Shown one piece after another: positions 32,979 through 46,377 of a stretch of DNA of 64,000 bases (position 1 is its first letter; each line of letters opens with the position of its first letter). Below the pieces are notes generated by a model that was not told where the DNA came from, made no database searches, and saw only the letters and a program-made list of their open reading frames with translations. Made by a program: the position numbers and the translations under genes. Location of the stretch: the NCBI RefSeq assembly GCF_000275845.1, contig NW_006766884.1, positions 389,976 through 453,975 on the forward strand, in the 5' to 3' direction. Source of the DNA: Dichomitus squalens LYAD-421 SS1 (Eukaryota > Basidiomycota > Agaricomycetes > Polyporales > Polyporaceae).

Positions 32979-35900
32979 ATGGCGGATGGCGCGCCGCCCC
33001 CCGAGGAAGACTTCAATGCTATACCGATACCCGACCGGCTCGCTCACAAGAACTGGAAGGCCCGAGTTAGCGCCTACGAGGCCCTAGTCAAGATATTCTC
33101 CACCACTGCGTCCGACTCCGATCCTACTTTTAAGCCTTATAACAACAACCCCGATACCCTCAAGAAGATCGCTACCGATGCCAATGCTGTTGCTCAGGAG
33201 AAGGGGCTGGAGTGTTTGGTCGCATTCGTGAAATACGCCGGGGAGAATGCAGCTCGTACTCGGGAGGTGGTCGTACCTGCCTTGGTGGATAAATGCTTCG
33301 GGTCCGCACGCGCTGGGACGAAGAACCAGGCAGTAGAGCTGTCGCTGCAATACGTGGAGGTCGAGAACGGTGCGGCAGGTGTTGTGGTACGTGTGTCATC
33401 CTGCTCGCGCCCGCTCGGCTCATGTGAATCCGCCACTTGTAGGAGAACATCCTGCCAGGGCTCGCCGCGAAGCAGCCCAAGACTGTTGCCGGATGCGTGA
33501 CTGCGTTGAAGGAGATTGTTCGGTGAGCTTAGATTGCACCATCCCTCTCGGTATGGGAGCTTGACAACTTCGTGCATTTATTCAGACAATTCGGGACGAC
33601 CGTCGTTCCTCCACCCCCAATCCTGAAGGCTCTTCCCAAGATCTTCGGGCACTCCGATAAGACTGTGCGCGCAGAAGGCACCCAGCTCGTTCGCGTCATG
33701 TACCAGTACATCGGTCCGGCAATCGAAACCTTTCTTAATGACTTGAAGCCCGTCCAGGTGAAGGAGCTGAAGGAGGCGTTCGAGGAGATGGAGAAGGAAG
33801 GAAAAGGCCGAGGGAGCTTGAAGCCCGAGAGGATGACGCGACAGGGGGCGAGGGAGGCTGAGGCTGCCGCGGAGGCCGGGGGCGACGGAGATGCGGATGC
33901 TCCTCCTGAAGAAGGTGCGTACGCCGATATGTTTTTTCCCACCGGGGCTCAGTTAGCTTGTGTTCAGAGGCTCCTCCTGATCCTCGGATGTTCGCGGAGG
34001 AGGTGGACATCGTCCCGAAGATGCCCGCCAACTTCCAGGCGTCCTTGAAATCTTCGAAGTGGAAGGATAGGAAAGAGGCTCTGGACGGCCTCTTGGCAGT
34101 CGTTAACGCGACGCCCCGTATCAAGGAGGCTTCCGAACTAGGCGAACTTGCTCGGTCACTAGCGACCTGTGTGCAGAAGGATGCGAACATCAACTGTGTG
34201 ATGGTTGCGGCGAACTGTTTGGAAGGACTGGCCAAAGGTCTGATGGGGCCTTTCGCGAAGTATAGAGAGAGTGTCGTCCCCCCTATGCTGGAACGGTTGA
34301 AGGAACGAAAGGCGAATGTTACCGACGCCATCGGCAATGCCTTGGATGCCGTGTTCGCTACGGTAAGTCTCGTCCAATGAGCTTCTTGCGCACGGTCTAA
34401 TTTGTGCGTACGGTGCGTAGACTACTCTCACAGATATTCTTCCCGACACGCTTCCAGCTTTGAACTCGAAGAATCCTCAGGTCAAGGAGGGTACTTTGAA
34501 ATTCATAGCGAGAAGCTTGTCAAATTCGCCTACTCCGCTTCCTGCACCCCAGATTAAGCCTCTGTCTGAAGCCCTCGCCACTCTGTTGGAGGACTCTTTC
34601 GAAGGCGCCAGAAATGAAGCCGCTGTTTGCCTGGGAACTTTGATGAAGATGGTCGGAGAGCGGCCGTTGAATGCTCTGATGGATGGTCTCGCCGATGTGA
34701 GGAAGGCAAAGGTCAAGGAGGCGTACGACAACGCCAAGGTGAAGGCCAAGGCTGGTTCCGGTGCTCCTGCGAAGCCCGCCGCGCCTCCTCCAAAGGAACC
34801 GCCGAAGAAGAAGGTGCCGCCCCCCAAGCAGGCACCGACTACGGATTTGCCTGCCGTTCCCAGCGAGGACAATCTCGCGCCTCCTGCGGAGAATAAACCT
34901 GTCAAAAAGCCTCCCGCACGACTTATGGTGCGTCTCGAGGGTCTCTATGTAGCTCGTAGCTGATTGATTGCATATATCAGGCAAAGAAGCCCCCAACCTC
35001 CGGTGCAGCCGAGGGCGGCGCTGGAGCTCCCGCGGCGGCAGTCCCTGCCCCGAAGAAGCTTCCTCCCGCGGCAGCAGCAAAGCCAGCCAAGGGTGGTGCT
35101 GCGCCTGCTTCTGGTGCGCTGGACACCTTCAAATTCAAGCACACGCCGGAAGACGCGGAGGCTCTGGCTGCTGAGGTCATACCCGCCAAATATGCTACGG
35201 AGCTTGGTGACTCCAACTGGAAGGTTCGGTTGGCCGCTCTCGAGGAGATGACCACCTGGGTGGAGGGTGCTGTTGAGGGGCTTGATTCTGAGGTCGTCAT
35301 TCGCTTCCTAGCGAAGAAGGGCTGGAACGAGAAGAACTTCCAGGTGCGTCGACGACGCCATAATCTGTGGCTATCTGATGACTTATGTAATGAACTCCCT
35401 CGAACGTCAGGTATCCACTAAGCTATATGGTATTCTTGGCACCCTCGCCGATCGCTGTCCATCCTTCGGCAGAGCTTCCGCTGCTCTGTGCATACCGCAC
35501 TTGAGCGAGAAGCTGGGAGATATGAAGCTCAAGAAACCCGCTGGAGACACGCTCCTTTTATTCGCAGAGAAGACTTCGTTGCAATTCGTTCTTGGTCACG
35601 GTACGCTTGCTTGCTTCCCTCGCATCGGCTATGACTTACACGCTGCGTAGCGTACGAGCCGCTCTCCAAACAGAAGGCTCCGAAGGTTCTCGCCGATGCT
35701 CTCACGTGGGTCGAGCAGGCTCTCGTGGAGTTCGGTATAGCTGGCTTGTCTCTGCGCAGTCTCATTGAGTTTCTCAAGACGGCGTTGAAGAATTCAAACG
35801 CAGCCGTGCGAACTAACGCGACTAAGACACTCGTGACTGTCAGGCTCTTCGCTGGTTCATGTAGGCTATGCTTCTATACTGACTATGATAACACCTAACA

Positions 35901-38900
35901 TCTTTTCCAGCGATTAAGGACCTTCTCGAGGATCTCAACCCGCAACTCCTGGCGACCATCTTTACCGAGTTCGACAAGGTGGAAGGCACTCCGGCGCCGG
36001 AGCCCGCTCGCATGCAAGAGGATCTCGCTGGTATGGCTCCTGCCGGTGGCGCAGGGAGCAAGGCCGCTGCTTCTGGAGGCGATCCGCTGGACGATTTGTT
36101 CCCTCGGGTGGAAATTGATGGTCTACTCAAGGGTACGACGATCCTCGCAGACGCGAAGAGCGATGCGTGGAAGACGAAGAAGGAAGCTCTTGAGACACTT
36201 CAAGCGATCTTAGATCAAGGCGCAAACAAGCGATTGAAACCTACCATGGGTACGTAGTTTCCTGACTCGGTGACTTGTTGGAGCGTTTGTTGATCATCCG
36301 TTTGCAGGTGAAATCGCCCAGGTTCTAAAGGCTCGGGTGGTGGACGCGAACAAGCCGGTTCAGATGCTAGCTCTAGATATCGTTGCGCGCATCGCCACCG
36401 GTATGGGCAAGCCCTTCGAGAAACACACGCGGTTTTTCGTCGTTCCTGTCGCCAGCGTCTTGTCCGACCAAAAGGCGCCTTGTCGAGCTGCAGCTTTGCA
36501 AACGCTTACGGCGATTGTCAACGCATGCGAGGGGTTTGAACCTATAGTGGCCAATGTCGGGACTGCGCTCGAAACGAACAACCCTCTGCAACGCGCATCT
36601 ATGCTCGGCTGGCTTGTGGACTGGTTCAAGGAGCACGAGCTCCCGCCCGGCTTGGACCTGAGCAGCTGGGCTGGTCCCGTGGTCAGCTGTCTCGACGATC
36701 GAAATGCCGACGTAAGGAAGAGCGCGCAGGCACTGCTTCCCACCCTCATTGCCAGCGCGGGCTACGATTACGTCTTGAATCAGACGAACTCGTTAAAGCC
36801 AGCTTCGAAATCAACCGCCCTTCCAATCATACAAGCGGCTCGTGGGTCTTCACCCGCCGCTGCAAAAGGCGCACCTGCTCCTGCTGCCGTCAAAGCTGCG
36901 CCAGCTAAAGCCGTCCCGGCTGCTCCTCCCAAGGCTGCTTCCCCTCCCCCCACCGAACTTCCTTCTGCAGAGTCTAGCAAAGTCGCACCGCCAAGTAAGC
37001 TGGGTGGTGTACGGCGCAAGCTGCCTCAAGGCTCAATTGCCCGTCCGGAGTCGCGCGCCGAGACCCCCACCGAGCCGGCGGTCACATCCCGTCTTCCTGG
37101 CCCCGGCAAGCTTGGCGGTCTCAAGAGACCAGGAGCGCCTCTCAGCGGCCCTTCCAAGCCCGCTCCTGTCGATGCTCCCGATACTTCCTCCCTGATCTTC
37201 ACGAGCTCGAACCCCGAAACGAAGAGACTTCGACTAGCCAAGGATGTCAACAAGTGGGTCATCGAGTCTGGACCCAGCCGCAAAGACTTGGCAGAGCTAC
37301 TACAGCACCAGATGGAACCGCACGCCTCGAAGGAGCTACTCGCGCTTCTGTTCAGTCACGATCACAATGCCGTGAACGACCATGTCAATGGGCTGGGCTT
37401 GATTCAGGACTTCTATAGCAGCGCTCAAACAGGGGATGACAAGCTGCAGTCAATCTGCATCGCCAATTCTGACCTTGCACTGAAGTTCGTTTCAATCAAG
37501 GTTCACGAACCGCAGTCGAATCTGGTGCAGAAATGTGTGGAGGTCGTAGACTCCGTTCTCACATTCTTCCAAAGCGTAGACTACCAGCTCTCTGATCAGG
37601 AAGCTTTGGTTTTCATACCGACCATCGTTCATAAGGTGCGTTTCAACCCTGGTGACTCTGACTTATCTCTGATCCCCCTCTAGTTGGGTGATGCGCGGGA
37701 GCCCGTCCGCATTCGCGTCTCACAAGTCGTCCAGAAGCTACCAAAGGTTTATGCCTACAGTCGAGTGTTCCAGCTACTACTTGAGCACGGCCTGCAGTCA
37801 AAGGTCGCCAAAACCAGGCAAGGTACGCTGGACGAACTCGCCGGGGTGCTGAAGCGATTCGGTATTGGCGCATGCGAACCTTCCAAGGCGTTCCCGAAAA
37901 TTGCAAGCATGATCTCCGACAAAGATCCCGCTGTTCGCAAGTCTGCACTTGCTACGCTCAGGTTAGAATAATCCATCTTCGGACAAAAATGTCACTCACT
38001 GTTTTATCTCAGCGAGGGCTATGTGTTGGTGGGCGAGAAGATCTGGGGTTTCGTCGGTATGCTCTCTCCAAAAGACAAGACCCAGCTCGAGGAGAGATTG
38101 CGTCGTGTGCCCGGATCGAGCACTCCCGACAAAGTGGATACTGCCTCGCTAGCGACTCATGCATCTCGAATCGGCACCGGAATCTCGAGGTCGGGATCTC
38201 CAGCTCCTAGTGCGATGTCTCGAATAGGAGGCGTCGCACGACCTGCCAGTCCTGCTCTTGCAGCCCCCTCACGTCTTGCAAGACCTGCCTCTCCCTCGAA
38301 CATGGTTCGCTCCTCATCTCCTGCGCCTTCTCAGATCAGCAAACTTCCTGGACCTTCGCATCTTGCAGGGCCCGGTTCCCCGAGCTCGCGGCCGAAGAGC
38401 CTACTACCTTCGCGATTGGGTCCTCCGCGGTCACGACTCAATGGCATACCAGGTCCATCCTCGCATAGTGCGTTGCCCGCCCCCTCTGTCCAGTCGAGGT
38501 CTTCCTTGGACGACGGTTTCTCTTCCAACGCTCATCGAGGTGGTATCCTGAGCCGGCGCTCCATCGAGGAGAATCACGATCAGCTGGAGAACACCTCGGA
38601 AGACATCACGGTTACAATCTCGAGCATCCTGAGCAACGATCCGACAAGGAGCGTAGAGGCATTGAAGAAGATCCAAAAGGTCCTCGAAGTGGGGCCGGAT
38701 AACGGACCATCGTCCTCTGCCTATCAAGAGTTGGCGGAGCACACAGAGGGCCTAATCGAAACGATCACCCTACAGATGGCGCATGTCTTTGAACGTCCAG
38801 AAGATATCACTCTTCCTGAGAACTTCCGTCTGGCGAAGCATCTCATTCAAACTCTCAATGCGTTCTGCGATCACGTCTTCCTTGCGGAGTCTCTGACAGT

Positions 38901-40424
38901 TGACATCCTGACATCGCTCTTGGAAGAGTTGACGCTTCGTCTCCTGCAGACGGACAACAGTCCGGATGGCAAGGTGAAAGATCTGTCACGCTTCATCAAC
39001 ATGATCATATTGCGGCTGTTCGCCACGGGCAGGAGAATGTCCATTTTCCGGTAAGTTACACGATGCCAACGTGATGAGTTGCCACTGATATTCCGTGCGC
39101 AGTGCTCTGTTCGCTTTGCTGCTCCGGATTGTTAAGCCATTCCCGGCGAGTGGCACGAGTTCCGATTCGCAGGAGGCCAAGGTTGCGGAGCTGGTTCTCA
39201 AGTGCGTTTGGAAGCTCGCTAGGAATATCCCGCAGGACCTCGAGAAGCATATCCTGGATCCCGTGGAGCTATTCCCTGCAGTGGAGCACTTCTTGCAGTC
39301 GGTGCCGCCAAACGAGTGGCGTGCTCGTGCGACCAACAAGGTCCCCTGCGGCGACATGCCGTTGAGGACCATCAAGGTCATCATTCAGCATGTAGTCGGT
39401 AAGTCTCTTCTATGCCTATGTCCGTGATGGGTTGTCTGATATCGTCCGATAATAGCGCAATACGGGGATGACGTTTACGACCATCTGTCGTCTGCCTTCG
39501 ACGATCCTTCCGCAACTATTGTTTATCCATATGTGTACCGCATTCTGAATTCGTCGACGAAGACTGCTGCCGAAGTTCCTCTGCGCCCCGAGCCCATACG
39601 CGAAGAGCCAACGAGGCCATCAACTGCTGCCAGCCGACCACTGTCGCCCCAAGAAACCGCTTCGACACATTCCGTCACCTCCGACCCTCGTGCTCCTTCC
39701 TCTTCAAGTCATTCTCGAAGTCGTTCCGTTGGCTCGACGGCGGAAACAGTACAAGAGCCGGACCTTGATGAGCAGCTCAATACCATCATCGACCATATAT
39801 CGAGCGAGACGACAGGCGCGATGCACAAGGAGGGCATCACCGAATTACATCATTATCTCAAGGCATATCCACACAAGAAGCCGAAGGTCGACAAGATCTT
39901 GGAGTCGACTGGCAGTGCGTTCCGCAAGTACATCACGCGTGCCTTGGCAAGTCGTGCGGCTGAGGATGAGGAACGGAACGTGGCCGTCACCCAGACGCTG
40001 TCCAGTACGTCCATACGTTCTGCGAGCATGATGACACGGGGTTAACTGGAATATAGGACTCGAATTCAATGGAAACGGCATCGGGCGAGAACGCACTGAG
40101 AGCATATCCAGTTGTGAGTGAACTCGAAGTGGGTTGACGTTGTCGTGGCGAAGCAGCTGATTATGTTTGTCAGTGCGCGATTTGAACGGCCATGGCACCG
40201 TCCCGACCTCTCCCGTGTCGGCGGCCGGTAGTCGGGCTGAGGTACCTTCGCCCCGATCACCTCCTCGGTCGAGCATTTCCGAGATGCCTGATGTACAGCA
40301 AGAGAAGCTATCGCGATTGCACGACATCTTCCAGTATAACAGGCAAAGCACAATCAGCAACGGGTCCTCACAGGGTCGGTCGACGCCGTCTGTAATCGCG
40401 AGCGTGCGATCAGGGACGCATTGA
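32979..40424 (+). CDS. XMAP215/chTOG/Stu2-family microtubule polymerase with five TOG domains
   Basis: Microtubule plus-end polymerase acting at spindle poles, kinetochores and growing ends. Sixteen exons (first 32979-33386, last 40174-40424) sum to 6618 nt, 2205 aa. Each TOG array opens with its conserved Trp region: TOG1 RLAHKNWKARVSAYEAL (about 20-240), TOG2 FQASLKSSKWKDRKEALDGL (about 285-530), TOG3 YATELGDSNWKVRLAALEEM (about 620-850), TOG4 LADAKSDAWKTKKEALETLQ (about 895-1120). A fifth, divergent one begins RLRLAKDVNKWVIESGPSRK (about 1225-1510), matching the metazoan TOG5 opening. Pro/Lys/Ala-rich linkers after TOG2 (for example KEPPKKKVPPPKQ) and Ser/Pro/Arg-rich linkers after TOG5 are suited to lattice binding. 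The conserved C-terminal helical domain includes DPTRSVEALKKIQKVLE and HHYLKAYPHKKPKVDKILES. Confidence 0.95.
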
Positions 40425-40743
40425 TCGAAGGAGAGTGTATGAGGGAGCTGCTTCAGAGATACTTTGGCATCTGCATATCTGTATACCAACCATCGCATCG
40501 CTTTCTTACAGTAGACAGGGATAATATATGTAATGATCTGCATTACCGTCGTCTGACAGATTGCGCAGCCTGGGCCGGTGTTAAATGTTAGGGAGCCGGG
40601 GAGCTTGTCCAAGAAACTAGGTATGTATTGGCGCCGTGAGCACGTCTATGTACGTCAACTGCTTCTCCTTCTGTCCTGCCACCGCCGAGCACGGCCCACA
40701 CGCTCCCTCCTCTTTCACGACTTGACGACACCCCGCTCCTTCC
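40425..40743. other. Short intergenic region
   Basis: TOG gene terminator and acyltransferase promoter on the same strand. C/T-rich stretch directly before the ATG at 40744. Nothing else seen. Confidence 0.4.
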
Positions 40744-43624
40744 ATGGCTGCTGTGAAACACGCTCAGCCCGCCGACCTCGTGTATGATGCCACTCTCGTC
40801 TTCTGGAGGGCTGTCACCAACATCTTCTTCCGGGAGGTCCGGCCAAGAGGTGCGTTCAACATCCCGCGCGAGGGTCCGGTCATCTTCGTTGCTGCACCGC
40901 ACAACAATCAAGTGCGTCCATGATGTACTGCCTGCACCACGCGAGCTTTGACGTTCGGTCCGTAGTTCCTCGACCCTCTGCTGCTGTACCGAGAGGTGCA
41001 TCGGGAGACCGGGCGTCATGTGCGGTCACTCATTGCGGCCAAGAGCATGAAGAGGAAGGTTGTGGGATTTTTTGCAGGGCTGATGGGTAGCAGTGAGTAC
41101 AGTTCCATCAGTTGCACGTATATGTCCTCAGCCGAAATGCTTAGTCCCCGTCGTCCGAGCCGCTGACGATGCTAAACCCGGAACGGGCGAAGTCACAATT
41201 TCGGAGGAGGACGCTACGCTCATCATCGGCCATGGCACCAAGTTTACCTCTGACTTCACTCCAAAGATGCAGATCATGCTGCCAAAGTCTGTGGGTTCGC
41301 TCGTCGCGGAGGTGACGGAGATACTGTCAGATACCCAGCTGAGGATAAAGAAGGAATTTTCGGGAACCGCGAAGCTGCGCGAGAAAAACAAGGAGATTCA
41401 AGCTGCCGGCCAGCGAGGGTTCGCATTCAAGAAGCTTCCGTTCGTGGACCAAGGCAAAATGTATCAATATGTGTACCAGTGCCTTACGGAAGGAGGGGCC
41501 ATCTGTATTTTCCCCGAGGGTGCGTTCCTCCTGCGTATACCCCCTTTGGCCTGGGTCGGCTCAAGTCGGGCACAGGTGGTAGCCATGACCGAACGGACCT
41601 CTTACCTCTCAAAGCCGGCGTCTCTCTCATGGCCTTGGGAGCCATGGCGAACAACCCGAACCTGAAGGTCAAGTTAGTACCAGTCGGTCTGTCGTATTTC
41701 CATGCACACCGTTTCCGGTCACGCGCGGTCATTGAGTTTGGGTCACCCCTCGACGTTCCCCTGGAGTTTGTCGAGATGTTCAAGGAGGGCGGCGCGAAGA
41801 AGAGGGAAGCGGTTGGAAAGTTCCTTGACGTCATCTACGATGCACTCAAGACTGTCACTTTGAGGGCTCCCGACTATGATACGTTAATGGTGAGTGCAGA
41901 ATTTGCAAAGTCAGCGTTTTTGGTATCATGAACAGTTCATGACACTTGTGTACATGTAGCTCATCCAAGCTGCGCGACGACTCTACAAAACACCTGGCCA
42001 ACATCTGACCCTAGGCCAGGTCGTCGAGCTCAACAAGCGTTTCCTCCAAGGTTACCTCCACTTCAAGGATGAGCCTAAGGTGCAGAAGCTCCGAGACGAT
42101 GTCCTGAGGTACAACCGTCTCCTCCGAGACCTTGGTCTACGTGACCATCAGGTAACGCAGACACATGGAGCTACCCCTAATAGATATTATCTGACACTAT
42201 TGTGGTAGGTTCCGCGGGCGGAGAAGGCTGGATGGAAGACATTTGGCCTGCTGACGTACCGTCTGGGCTTGCTAGCTGTCTGGACCGTCCTAGCCCTACC
42301 TGGTGTCATCCTGAACGGCCCCATCTTCGTCACTGCTTCCGTCATTTCTCGCAAAAAGGCCAAAGGTGTTTAGTTCCGACAGTCATTCCATGACATAGTT
42401 GCTTATCAAGTCGTCCACCGTGCAGAGGCTCTTGCTGCTTCCGAGGTCAAGATCGCTGGTCGTGATGTATTGGCAACGTGGAAAATCCTCGTCGCTCTTG
42501 GTGTCACACCAGTCCTCTACGCATTCTACGCCGTCCTTGCAACGATCGTGGCCGTCAAGGCTGGTGTTCCGCTCAAATGGCGCATCTGGACGCCTTTCCT
42601 TGTCCTCATGACACTCCCAATCTTGGCCTATTCGGCTCTTAAGTTCGGAGAGGCCGGAATGGACGTTCTCAAGTAAGCCTAGATTGATTGAGGTCCTCGG
42701 CGGAAGGCTCACGGGCGATCTTATGACAGGTCCCTGAGACCACTCATAATTGCATTAATACCCGGCCAGCAGCGATCGCTTCAAAGGCTCAAGCGCATGA
42801 GAGAAGAAGTATCCAACGAACTTGTGGAAACGATCAACGAATTTGGACCTCAGATGTTTGAAGATTTTGACGAGGTGGGCTATATTCGTCTCTACACATG
42901 CACACGTATGTCATATGTTCTCAATATATTTCACAGTGGCGTATTCTCGTCCCTTCTGCGACTGCACCTCCATCGAGCGGGCAGCCGGGCATATGGCGGC
43001 GCAAGACTGCGACTGGCGGCGTCGACGCACAGGGCAACCTTCTTGTGCACCCTATGGTCAGCACCACTTTCCCTCTTTCGACTATATCTTCCTTCCGTGT
43101 ACTAACCGCTATCATGCATACAGACCTGGCTGGACGAACGCCTGTTCGGCTGGAGCCGTAGTGCAAAGCGCGGGACAAGCGCATGGGCAGGCACCCGGAG
43201 CCACGACATCAGTCGTGTGCCGACGCCGGACGCGTCCGACGACGAGGACCACCCCGACTACGATGACCTCAACATCCCCTCCGGCGATGGCTACTTGCTC
43301 GCTACCCGCCCACGGTCCCAGCGCAGTTCCTACGCTGACATCCAGCGCCTTCGGCTGACCGGGGCTAGCAACGCGGGGGTCAGTAGCGGGGGCCCCTTGA
43401 GCCCACTCTCCCCCGTGTCGGCAACTGCGGTGTCAACGGGCGAACAATATACCGACAACGATGGGCTACACTTCCGTGGGCAGACGCGGGTACGGAAGCA
43501 GAGTCTCTCGGATGGTGTTCCGGTGGAGGTGATTGGCAGCGTGGACCGGGAGGAGCCGTTCAAGGATGCAACACAGGAATTGAATCAGGAGATGGACAAG
43601 CGGCGGGAAAGTCAATCGCCGTGA
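40744..43624 (+). CDS. Glycerol-3-phosphate/dihydroxyacetone-phosphate acyltransferase (Gpt2/Sct1 type)
   Basis: ER membrane enzyme for the first acylation of glycerolipid synthesis. Starts MAAVKHAQPADLVYDATLVF. PlsC motif I is PHNNQFLDPLLL, interrupted by an intron. Motif II lies around HVRSLIAAKSMKRKVVGFFA. Motif III is [20 protein letters not shown], split by an intron after the EG. Motif IV is VKLVPVGLSYFHAHRFRSRA. Membrane helices are predicted at TYRLGLLAVWTVLALPGVIL, ILVALGVTPVLYAFYAVLAT and WTPFLVLMTLPILAYSALKF. An extension between motifs I and III carries the two-strand insert seen in fungal Gpt2/Sct1. The C-terminal tail (43140-43624) is Ser/Pro-rich with SPLSPVSATAVS, a probable phospho-regulated region. 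About nine introns. Confidence 0.93.
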
Positions 43625-43943
43625 CAGGTGGTTGCAAGGTGTGCTGAGACTTTGCGTGACCCAGATCTCTGCTCCGACAAGCACGCTCTACTCTTTGTGG
43701 TACATTACTCCTCATATATCTACTCTACCGCCCCGTTCTGCTTCCCTTGTCTATGTACTTGTCCACTTCGCGTGTATTCGTTCATTGTGCGCCTATATGC
43801 ACAAGCAAGGCTGCAGCCATGCGGAAGGCGCGGGAGAATCGGGGGATAGCGTCGATTCACCTAAATCAACAACAGGATGGGACTGGGATTACAAGCGGTG
43901 TGCGAAACACCAGACAGTAGGACAAAACATCATGTTCACAGCG
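43625..43943. other. Convergent intergenic region
   Basis: The acyltransferase and the methionine aminopeptidase genes end toward each other. AT-richer than the surroundings. No gene or repeat recognised. Confidence 0.4.
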
Positions 43944-46014
43944 CTACAGCAGGTCTTCTCGAGACCTGCCACCCGTGAGGATCTCCACACCGGTATCCGT
44001 GATGCTACGCGTAAGTCGCCTCATCAGCACTTATGGCGGCATGGCGGCAAGAAGCTCGACTTACAGCAAGGTCTCCTCGAACTGCGCGCTGCGCTTGCCG
44101 TCGATCGTCGTGGACGTCCAGTCGTCCGGCCAGTGCTCCAGATCCCAGTGGCCGAGATTGATCATCTATACGAAGGCACACGAACGTGCCGAGCAAACGT
44201 CGGTGGGGTTCGGGTCCAGCGATAACCGAGAGGAATGTCGGACGTACAGGCTCAATGGTAAACGTCATGCCGGCCTTCATCGTGCCCACGGCCTTGTTCT
44301 TCGCGTAGTGCGGCACGTTCGGCGCGGTGTGGAAGAGGTCGTTGATGCCGTGGCCGCAATACGTGCGCACGACGGAGCAGCCGTTCTGACGCGCAATCGG
44401 CTCGCTGCGGAGGGCGGAGTACGTTAGCGTCCGGCCGGTTCCAATCCGAAAATCAAAGCAGAATTTGAGAACGTGATTGTGGGGTGTAGATCACTGGATA
44501 TGGGTGGGCACGCACATGGTCTTGCCGAGGTCGCGGAAGAGCGCGCCGGGCTTGCAGAGCTTGATGGCTTCGTGGAGGCACTTGTGGGCGGTGCGCATGA
44601 GGCGCTGCGAGTCTTCGTCTACGCGGCCGACGGGGTAGGTCTCGTTGAGGTCGCCGTGGTAACCTGTAATGAGGATGCGCATCAGGCGTAGCCCACGAAT
44701 ACTAGGAATCTGCGGAGCCTTACCATCCTTGTATAGCGTAACATCTGACCCACACGCGTCCGACGTCAGCACACCCTATTGGGCAAGAGTCACATAAACG
44801 AGAGACAGCGCACCAATGTTGATGATATCACCCTCTTGCAGCTTACGCTGGTCGGGGATGCCATGGCAGATCACCTCGTTGATAGACCTGCGGATGAGAA
44901 GCGTGCAAGGTGGTGAGCCCAGTCCGTCAGCACGCTCCCACGACAGTCAAGCTGAAACCAAATCACACGTACGTGCACACGGACTTGGGGTAGTGGCGGT
45001 AGTTGAGAGGGGACGGGTACGCGTCACGCTTGATTGTTTCTTCGTGCACGATCGCGTCAATCTGGTCGGTCGTTATGCCCGGACGGATGGCCGCGGCGGC
45101 AATGTCGAGCACTTCCCTCGCCAACTACAAGAGACGGAGGACGGTTGCGAGGCGCAGGGCGAAGCAAAGTAGAACAACCATGGTCAGAAGGACTATCGGC
45201 AACACGGCTGACGCGGGGCGCTTGAGAGCGGAACGTCGCAGACGGGAGCGGAGGGTGACTCACTTTGCACACGTTGCGCATCTTTTCGATTTCCTCAGGG
45301 GCAAGGATCCGGGGCGGGAGCCCGAGTTTTCTGTTCTCCGACGTGGGGATGCCTGGATGTGCGAGGGAGGAAAGGGCGGGTGAGCGAGAGTAGAACCCAC
45401 ATGGCGCGAGGGATAGCGTAGAGTGCACGCTTGATCGCACCGTCTTCCGCGTAGTCTGGCCGCGGTATGTGCGCGGGCACCTCTCGCTTGGGCGAGAGAG
45501 GGTAGACGGGACGCAAGGGCCCGGTGAACTTGAAGGTACCGAAGGGATTGAAGGTACCATCTGCGACGGAGGGTAATAATCATCCAGAACATGAGTCTAT
45601 TGTTGCGATATCCGTTGCATGCTCTGCATACCTTTGTTGATATTGGGATCATCAAGCAAAGGCTGCCTCGGGGTGGCGATGTCATGGATGATTTTGTGCG
45701 TTTTCTGTAGGATGAGAGACAGTAAGGCGACAATCGACTAACGACCTATCACAGCGAAGCACATACCCCTGTAGTCTGTCAGCACGCAGCTATGACAAGA
45801 AGGAAACGATCGAGACTTACAGTTGGCCTTGAAGCATTCCTGGCAACAGAAGAAGGAGCCCTTGATCCCGAGCCTAGCGCGAGTATCGATGAGAACAAGA
45901 CCGCAGAGAGAAGAAGCAGATAACAGACTTGTTGCACGTAGGGCACTCTAGACGGGACGGGGGACGGTCCTTGATGCAGTTCGAGGACTGGCAGGGAACG
46001 GGTGTAGCACTCAT
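43944..46014 (-). CDS. MAP1: Methionine aminopeptidase 1 with N-terminal zinc finger
   Basis: Ribosome-associated enzyme that removes N-terminal Met; type 1 metallopeptidase. Starts [20 protein letters not shown], the C6H2 (MYND-like) finger, continuing [34 protein letters not shown]. The linker has [19 protein letters not shown] and [10 protein letters not shown], typical of eukaryotic MetAP1. Catalytic core: [40 protein letters not shown] (metal Asp residues), [20 protein letters not shown] (His), [20 protein letters not shown] (Glu), [20 protein letters not shown] (Glu). The end is GGRSREDLL at 43944. All metal ligands appear intact. About ten short introns. Confidence 0.94.
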
Positions 46015-46377
46015 TGTCGGCAGAGAGTCGGAGGTCGCTGTGGCTGCTGTGGCTGAGGAAGAGCAGCCGGAGGCAGCCGCGCGAGCAACGCAATTTAGTC
46101 GCCGAGACGCGTAGATGGCCGGCGCCGCCGCAGAGCAGAAGCGCGTGGCAGTGCACCGAATATACCAACCAGGGACAGACCCCGGGCCCATGTCACGGTC
46201 CATCGACTGCGAACACACACCGGAACCAATGTCCTATGATCCATCTTTTCTACTGTATACTTTCGGGAGAGATAGGAGTCCCCAGCCGAAGCCCCACGTT
46301 TGCTTCGCTCGCACGTCTATAAAGATTCACGTCCGCTTCCATGATCGTCACACCCATCCCCCAGTTCCCGCTTCCAC
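46015..46377. promoter_or_regulatory. Divergent promoter between MAP1 and the FAD monooxygenase
   Basis: Only 363 bp separate the two start codons. A TATAAA lies at about 46317-46322 on the plus strand, some 57 bp before the monooxygenase ATG, and may serve that gene. No further motif assigned. Confidence 0.5.

Noticed and set aside
39845..40612. Minus-strand frame of 255 codons over the TOG gene end
   Set aside because: Antisense to conserved C-terminal exons, no resemblance to known proteins.
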